DNA of 64,000 bases from Pseudomonadota bacterium (GTDB taxonomy: Bacteria; Pseudomonadota; Gammaproteobacteria; Pseudomonadales; Oleiphilaceae), in NCBI GenBank assembly GCA_002747395.1, contig PDPE01000030.1, positions 48,706 through 112,705 on the forward strand, written 5' to 3'. Both the position numbers and the translations under genes were made by a program. The notes below the pieces were generated by a model. It saw only the letters and a program-made list of their open reading frames with translations. It made no database searches and was not told where the DNA came from. Below are positions 60,321-64,000 of the stretch, one piece after another (positions within the stretch are counted from its first letter, which is position 1; the number at the start of each line of letters is the position of its first letter).

Positions 60321-60931
60321 ACCGCCCTCAACGATAACATGCCACAGCCAAACGACTTTGCAGGCCCTATTCCGTATTTCATTAACTCCAGGAGTGCTTC
60401 AGAATCCTCAACGGTCAAAATACCATCAAACAGTATCGGCTGTATTTTGCCGCTACATTTTTCACTTTTCTTACGAAAATTCAAAGGTAATTCCTGCTGC
60501 ACTACTAACGATTGCAACGAAGCAGAATCTTTCAGTTTTTTTTCTAACCAAGCCTGTTGTTGTGCCTCCAGAATCAAAGGTACACGGACTGTTCGAGTAT
60601 AAGTCTTACCGTTTTTTATACGCTCACCCTTACGCGGATCTTTAATCGTTTTCACCGGATTTGCTCGCAATCGAAAGCGCAACACCTGTCCCTGATACAG
60701 GGAAGGATTGAAATCCCGTGTTGCTACAAGGTTAACATCACCTGTTTCGACAGGAGACTGCAAAGACTGCATCAGTACATCTGCACCCTGACCTTTAACA
60801 GTTTGCTCAATCCTGTATAGGAAGCTGCGCTGAGCTTCCGGGGAATTCGGGAATAATTGCCACAACGCCCGATGCTGTTCATACGGATTCCTGGTTTGAT
60901 TCCAACTGAGCTGCACTTTACTCAGATACAT
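60317..60931 (-). CDS. cas6e: crRNA-processing endoribonuclease Cas6e
   Basis: The 204-residue protein begins MYLSKVQLSWNQTRNPYEQHRALWQLFP; the histidine in YEQHRALW is the catalytic position known from E. coli CasE. The C-terminal glycine-rich loop GIGPAKSFGCGMLSL is the RNA-binding signature of the family. It cuts within each repeat below the hairpin. The start at 60931 is chosen because AAGGAGG lies five bases upstream; it overlaps cas5e by 14 bp. Confidence 0.95.
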   Translation of the reverse strand: MYLSKVQLSWNQTRNPYEQHRALWQLFPNSPEAQRSFLYRIEQTVKGQGADVLMQSLQSPVETGDVNLVATRDFNPSLYQGQVLRFRLRANPVKTIKDPRKGERIKNGKTYTRTVRVPLILEAQQQAWLEKKLKDSASLQSLVVQQELPLNFRKKSEKCSGKIQPILFDGILTVEDSEALLELMKYGIGPAKSFGCGMLSLRAV

Positions 60932-61583
60932 GCTCACCTCCTTGCGCTCCACCTCGGGGTCGGATCATATAAACCCGACGACTGGTAAACTGTCGAGGTC
61001 TGTCTATGATCGGGACATCCCGTTTCTTCAATAGAATTGCATCTTTCTCGTATTCATCGGAGTAAATTGTACCGCCCAAAGGCTCGCACAAACCGAAAGC
61101 AGCTGATGCAGATTGAGCCGATACGTAACCGTCATATAATGGCCTTGAGAGTGCACAGCTTCGACGCCCCAAAACTGGCGTATAAACCGGTTTTTTTAAC
61201 GCAGCTTCAATTTCCTTTAAACTTAACACCGCATCATCCGCCAACCAAAGCAACACTGTGTACTTGGCATCCTGCCAATACTCTCGCCAGGTCTGTATAG
61301 TCTCATGACTGTTCAAACCACTGTATTCTTTGCGGGCATTCTTGACCGTATGATAGTCAGTCATTTTCTGACCTTGTTGATCCACCCGTACTGCAAAGTG
61401 AACACTGGCAGCCAGCGCATACTGTCTCTTCCTGTCCAGCCGATCAATACCTAAACAGGCTCCCAGTAAACCCAGCAATGCACTGCGGCCAGGGTACAAC
61501 TCCGATGGCCTTAAACCTTCAAAGCTTTCACGCCCCCACGCCTGAAATGGCCCCTGTAATTTTAAAATGAGATAGTCCTTCAT
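60918..61583 (-). CDS. cas5e: Cascade subunit Cas5e
   Basis: The 221-residue protein starts MKDYLILKLQGPFQAWGRESFEGLRPSELYPGRSALLGLLGACLGI, the Cas5e pattern, and has PVLGRRSCALSRPL near 132-145. It caps the 5' handle of crRNA in the Cascade complex. It is placed between cas7e and cas6e. Confidence 0.96.
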   Translation of the reverse strand: MKDYLILKLQGPFQAWGRESFEGLRPSELYPGRSALLGLLGACLGIDRLDRKRQYALAASVHFAVRVDQQGQKMTDYHTVKNARKEYSGLNSHETIQTWREYWQDAKYTVLLWLADDAVLSLKEIEAALKKPVYTPVLGRRSCALSRPLYDGYVSAQSASAAFGLCEPLGGTIYSDEYEKDAILLKKRDVPIIDRPRQFTSRRVYMIRPRGGAQGGEHVSE

Positions 61584-61592
61584 AAGACCACC

Positions 61593-62852
61593 TTATTCGT
61601 CATTACTATCATTAGGGCCGTCTTTCCGTACCCAATCTTCTAACTCAGGCAATGTGTCTTTTTTTAATACACCAGTTGGAAATTCAATCGGCTCCAACGA
61701 AAATTCGGCACAACATTCATTCAGACCATGACCGCGATGCACTTTATCCCAATACTCATTCAGCGCCTTGGCGGAAGGATCACGGAAACCACCATTACGA
61801 TCTGGCTTGACGGGCGCTTCAAACGCATTAGCCAAAGAAACGGGTAAATCGGAGAAAGATACCATAGCCTGGTCGGCCAAATTGTGGGCTGCAAAACTTT
61901 GCTGTTTGGCACTTGGGACTTCAGTTGCCAGCATATGTAATACATGGGCAGCAATATCTAACGCTTTTTCACGTGGTGCACCACCCAAATTTTTCTGCAG
62001 CTGGGCAATATTCAGGCTGGCATAACGATAAAACACACCAGAGGAAAATTCCTGAGTATCCAAATGGCCAGAACCCCACTCCTGTAAATCATCAACAGCT
62101 GTAAACCAGTCAATATCAGCATCAACAGAGTGCGTGGTAATAGCTTGGGCAACCGCTAAGGCACCATCAATACTGGTCATTAATCCAGATGTTGCCATAC
62201 GACCTGAGAGAGCAATATCTGTTGCCTGGCCACATGCTTTCAAAAAAGCCTCAGAATTAGCTTCTAGATGTTTTCTGACTTTATTCATCAAAAACACATC
62301 ACGCACATCTTCGTCGCTTAGCCTAGGTTTGTTTTTGGTCGCTTTTCTCTTTTTTTCTTTTTCAATAGCTTTATTCAGGGAATCGACTTCCTTTTCAGTT
62401 AAATCACTTTGATATACTTTCTTCACCTCCCCACATATAAACTTAAACTCTGAAACTGACCATGGAGCAACCGCAACCCTTTTGTTTTCGACACTATCTT
62501 CTATATCTTCATCACTACTAACATTATCTTCATCTTCAATCTTTCGACCAGAAAATACTTCTATACTTTTTTCTATCCACTTTTCTTCCACATCACAATA
62601 AGGATCTTCGTCTAAAATACGAACCAACTCATCTTTTAAAATATTGAGCTGTCTGGTTCTGATGGATTTCTCTGGAAAAAAAGATTGATAATAATGCGAT
62701 GTTCTCATGGTGCGTTTAAGGCTTTGGCTGGAAATACGAACCCGCCGCTTACCACCAAAAATAGCAGACTTTTGCATATTCATATCATCACGATTTAAGC
62801 ATGACGGACTATGGGAAATTAATACGTGGAAGTTAATAAAATTCTTGCTCAT
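61593..62852 (-). CDS. cas7e: Cascade backbone subunit Cas7e, with a charged insertion
   Basis: The protein starts with FINFHVLISHSPSCLNRDDMN and has GGKRRVRISSQSLKRTMR, the Cas7e RNA-binding region. At 419 residues it exceeds the usual 350-365. The excess lies in a Glu/Asp/Lys-rich stretch at about residues 85-175. The conserved core resumes with ALSGRMATSGLMTSIDGALAVAQAITTH. Six copies normally line the crRNA. The frame is intact. Confidence 0.95.
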   Translation of the reverse strand: MSKNFINFHVLISHSPSCLNRDDMNMQKSAIFGGKRRVRISSQSLKRTMRTSHYYQSFFPEKSIRTRQLNILKDELVRILDEDPYCDVEEKWIEKSIEVFSGRKIEDEDNVSSDEDIEDSVENKRVAVAPWSVSEFKFICGEVKKVYQSDLTEKEVDSLNKAIEKEKKRKATKNKPRLSDEDVRDVFLMNKVRKHLEANSEAFLKACGQATDIALSGRMATSGLMTSIDGALAVAQAITTHSVDADIDWFTAVDDLQEWGSGHLDTQEFSSGVFYRYASLNIAQLQKNLGGAPREKALDIAAHVLHMLATEVPSAKQQSFAAHNLADQAMVSFSDLPVSLANAFEAPVKPDRNGGFRDPSAKALNEYWDKVHRGHGLNECCAEFSLEPIEFPTGVLKKDTLPELEDWVRKDGPNDSNDE

Positions 62853-62891
62853 GTTTTTATCCTTAAAATGTCAAGCCACATTCGGGTTAGT

Positions 62892-63338
62892 TTAATTGTC
62901 AGATTTGCTATTTTGATAAAAGAAATAATCTTCCAATATGCTTTGTTTGTTACTTTGCCCCCACCAATAAAGTGATTGTGCTAGCTGCGGCCAGTCCAGA
63001 TTGGGTTCAGCCATTTTTAGCAAGCGCCGCAATTGAATAATATCGTTGGGAAATTCCGAGCGGATCACCAAAAACAAACGCTTTTCGCTGACCCCTGCTT
63101 TAGCCAGTGCCTGCCCCAGGGTTATACCTTCAACATGATTTTTAATGGTCGGCAGACAGAAGATAAGCCGCTTCATTTTCCGATCACCTGCATGGCCGTT
63201 TAGCAGATGATAGAAAGCTGGTACATTAGCCAAATCATCTGGCTCAGCCAACCTACGCAATTCAGCTTTTAACCCTGGTTTCAGTTCAGTGTATTGCTGG
63301 TACAAGCGCATAAAATCAGGCTTTTTTTGCTGACTCAT
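62892..63338 (-). CDS. cse2: Cascade small subunit Cse2 (Cas11e)
   Basis: The 148-residue helical protein contains LKAELRRLAEPDDLANVPAFYHLL and ends with a helix around QLAQSLYWWGQSNKQSILEDYFFY, as in Cse2. The ATG at 63338 follows GGAGG; the frame is open further, to 63452, but this would overlap cas8e. Two copies stabilise the Cascade R-loop. Confidence 0.92.
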   Translation of the reverse strand: MSQQKKPDFMRLYQQYTELKPGLKAELRRLAEPDDLANVPAFYHLLNGHAGDRKMKRLIFCLPTIKNHVEGITLGQALAKAGVSEKRLFLVIRSEFPNDIIQLRRLLKMAEPNLDWPQLAQSLYWWGQSNKQSILEDYFFYQNSKSDN

Positions 63339-63907
63339 GATTACCTCCCTGTGCTTCGAGTTCATTAAGATATTTGTGTAGTAGACGACGTGATGAGGCC
63401 AATGCTTTAAGCATTTTTGGCTCTTGCTGGTATGATTCAGTTGCCTGATCAAAGAGTCGAATAACGACGGCTTTCAATGCGGCGTAAAGGTTAACCATAT
63501 CCTCTTGTGGTTGTTCGAGATTAATATGGGCAAGTGCATCATGAATCAGGTTTTCGGTTTGTTGGTAGAACAGACTCTCAAATTTACTAGTTAGGTCAAT
63601 TCCAATGCCAGGAAAACTAAGCTCCGGTTTTTTCTTATACTTTTTTCCATCTCTAAAATCTTTTAGAGCCTGAACCAGAGCTATCTTATAATCTACAGCA
63701 CTACTAATTATTTCATTAATTTCACCTGTGTTATTCCCCCAATCATCAGGCAAGGGGTATAGCTCAAAGCAACGTCCTTCAATCATTGCCTTACTACTTC
63801 TAAAGCCCCCTATAGCTATTTGTAGCTTTAAACGCGGAAAGTACTTTTTTGCTTGATCAATAACCGGGGCGAGCTGGTACCCAGAAGCACTCTCCAGATT
63901 TTTATTA
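63316..63907 (-). pseudogene. cas8e: cas8e (cse1), C-terminal fragment
   Basis: About 196 codons of the large Cascade subunit remain, against about 500 normally. The fragment starts inside NLESASGYQLAPVID and contains IAIGGFRSSKAMIEGRCFELYPLPDDW, the GGY-x-E signature before the C-terminal four-helix bundle. Upstream of about 63907 the homology stops and unrelated sequence begins (see the mobile element). Cas8e recognises the PAM and recruits Cas3, so this break would abolish interference. The 3' end overlaps cse2 by 23 bp. Confidence 0.8.
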
Positions 63908-64000
63908 GGGCGTGTTGACGTTTCGCAATAACTTGTTGATTTAAAATAGCAAACTCGCAATATTGTAGTTCTCACACAACTATACAACGAGTTTGCTATG
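63908..64000. mobile_element. End of an insertion sequence interrupting cas8e
   Basis: From 63908 the sequence begins GGGCGTGTTGACG, unrelated to Cas8e. It includes a perfect 12-bp inverted repeat, ATAGCAAACTCG at 63946-63957 and its complement at 63988-63999. An ATG at 63998 may start a plus-strand transposase outside the window. The element family could not be assigned, and target-site duplication cannot be checked because the other end is not present. Confidence 0.6.

Noticed and set aside
63908..63987. N-terminal extension of the cas8e fragment (MYSCVRTTILRVCYF...)
   Set aside because: These residues come from the mobile-element end read in frame and do not resemble Cas8e.

Overview
The window reads as a chromosomal segment of a gammaproteobacterium of moderate GC content. 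The evidence is the core gene order thrS-infC-rpmI-rplT / pheS-pheT-ihfA-merR, groES-groEL behind a textbook sigma-32 promoter, a gspN-gspC-gspD type II secretion cluster, ampG, yajQ, purE-purK, pepN and hemN. Protein similarity recalled from memory points to the Oceanospirillales/Pseudomonadales side, but I cannot name a genus.

Layout. 1-5.5 kb: a truncated telA with an xpaC-like partner, then small cytosolic proteins, a stand-alone response regulator, a MarR regulator and a 2-oxoglutarate oxygenase. 5.6-8.4 kb: a DMT permease, hemN, a decayed XRE antitoxin and tRNA-Pro. 8.6-16.1 kb: the translation operon, all on the minus strand, with infC starting at AUU. 16.4-26.4 kb: an orphan ParA, a TAXI-TRAP uptake system, and an RND / YCF48-like / DUF1329 envelope cluster. 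26.5-36.8 kb: pepN, yeaC, a GlpG-type rhomboid, a metallophosphatase coupled to nadK, a DUF1853 protein, a PLP desulfhydrase-like enzyme, a coiled-coil protein and an unlisted 39-residue acidic ORF. 37.1-37.8 kb: a Val-Asp-Val-Asp tRNA cassette. 38-49.3 kb: an acyl-CoA dehydrogenase-like gene with a coiled-coil membrane partner, purEK, lemA with an M48 protease, and gspD/C/N. 49.5-54.5 kb: groEL, groES, fxsA, ampG and yajQ. 54.8-64 kb: a decayed mobile-element helicase/methyltransferase, a 50-repeat type I-E CRISPR array, its leader, and cas2-cas1-cas6e-cas5e-cas7e-cse2 ending in a cas8e fragment cut by what looks like an insertion sequence at the window edge.

The two most distinctive observations are these. 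First, the type I-E system keeps an intact adaptation and crRNA-processing set, but its large Cascade subunit appears broken by a mobile element, and the array contains a long run of AT-rich spacers. Second, at least ten intergenic sites carry short (14-20 bp) imperfect tandem duplications, often directly before a start codon. This looks like a genome-wide habit rather than isolated repeats.
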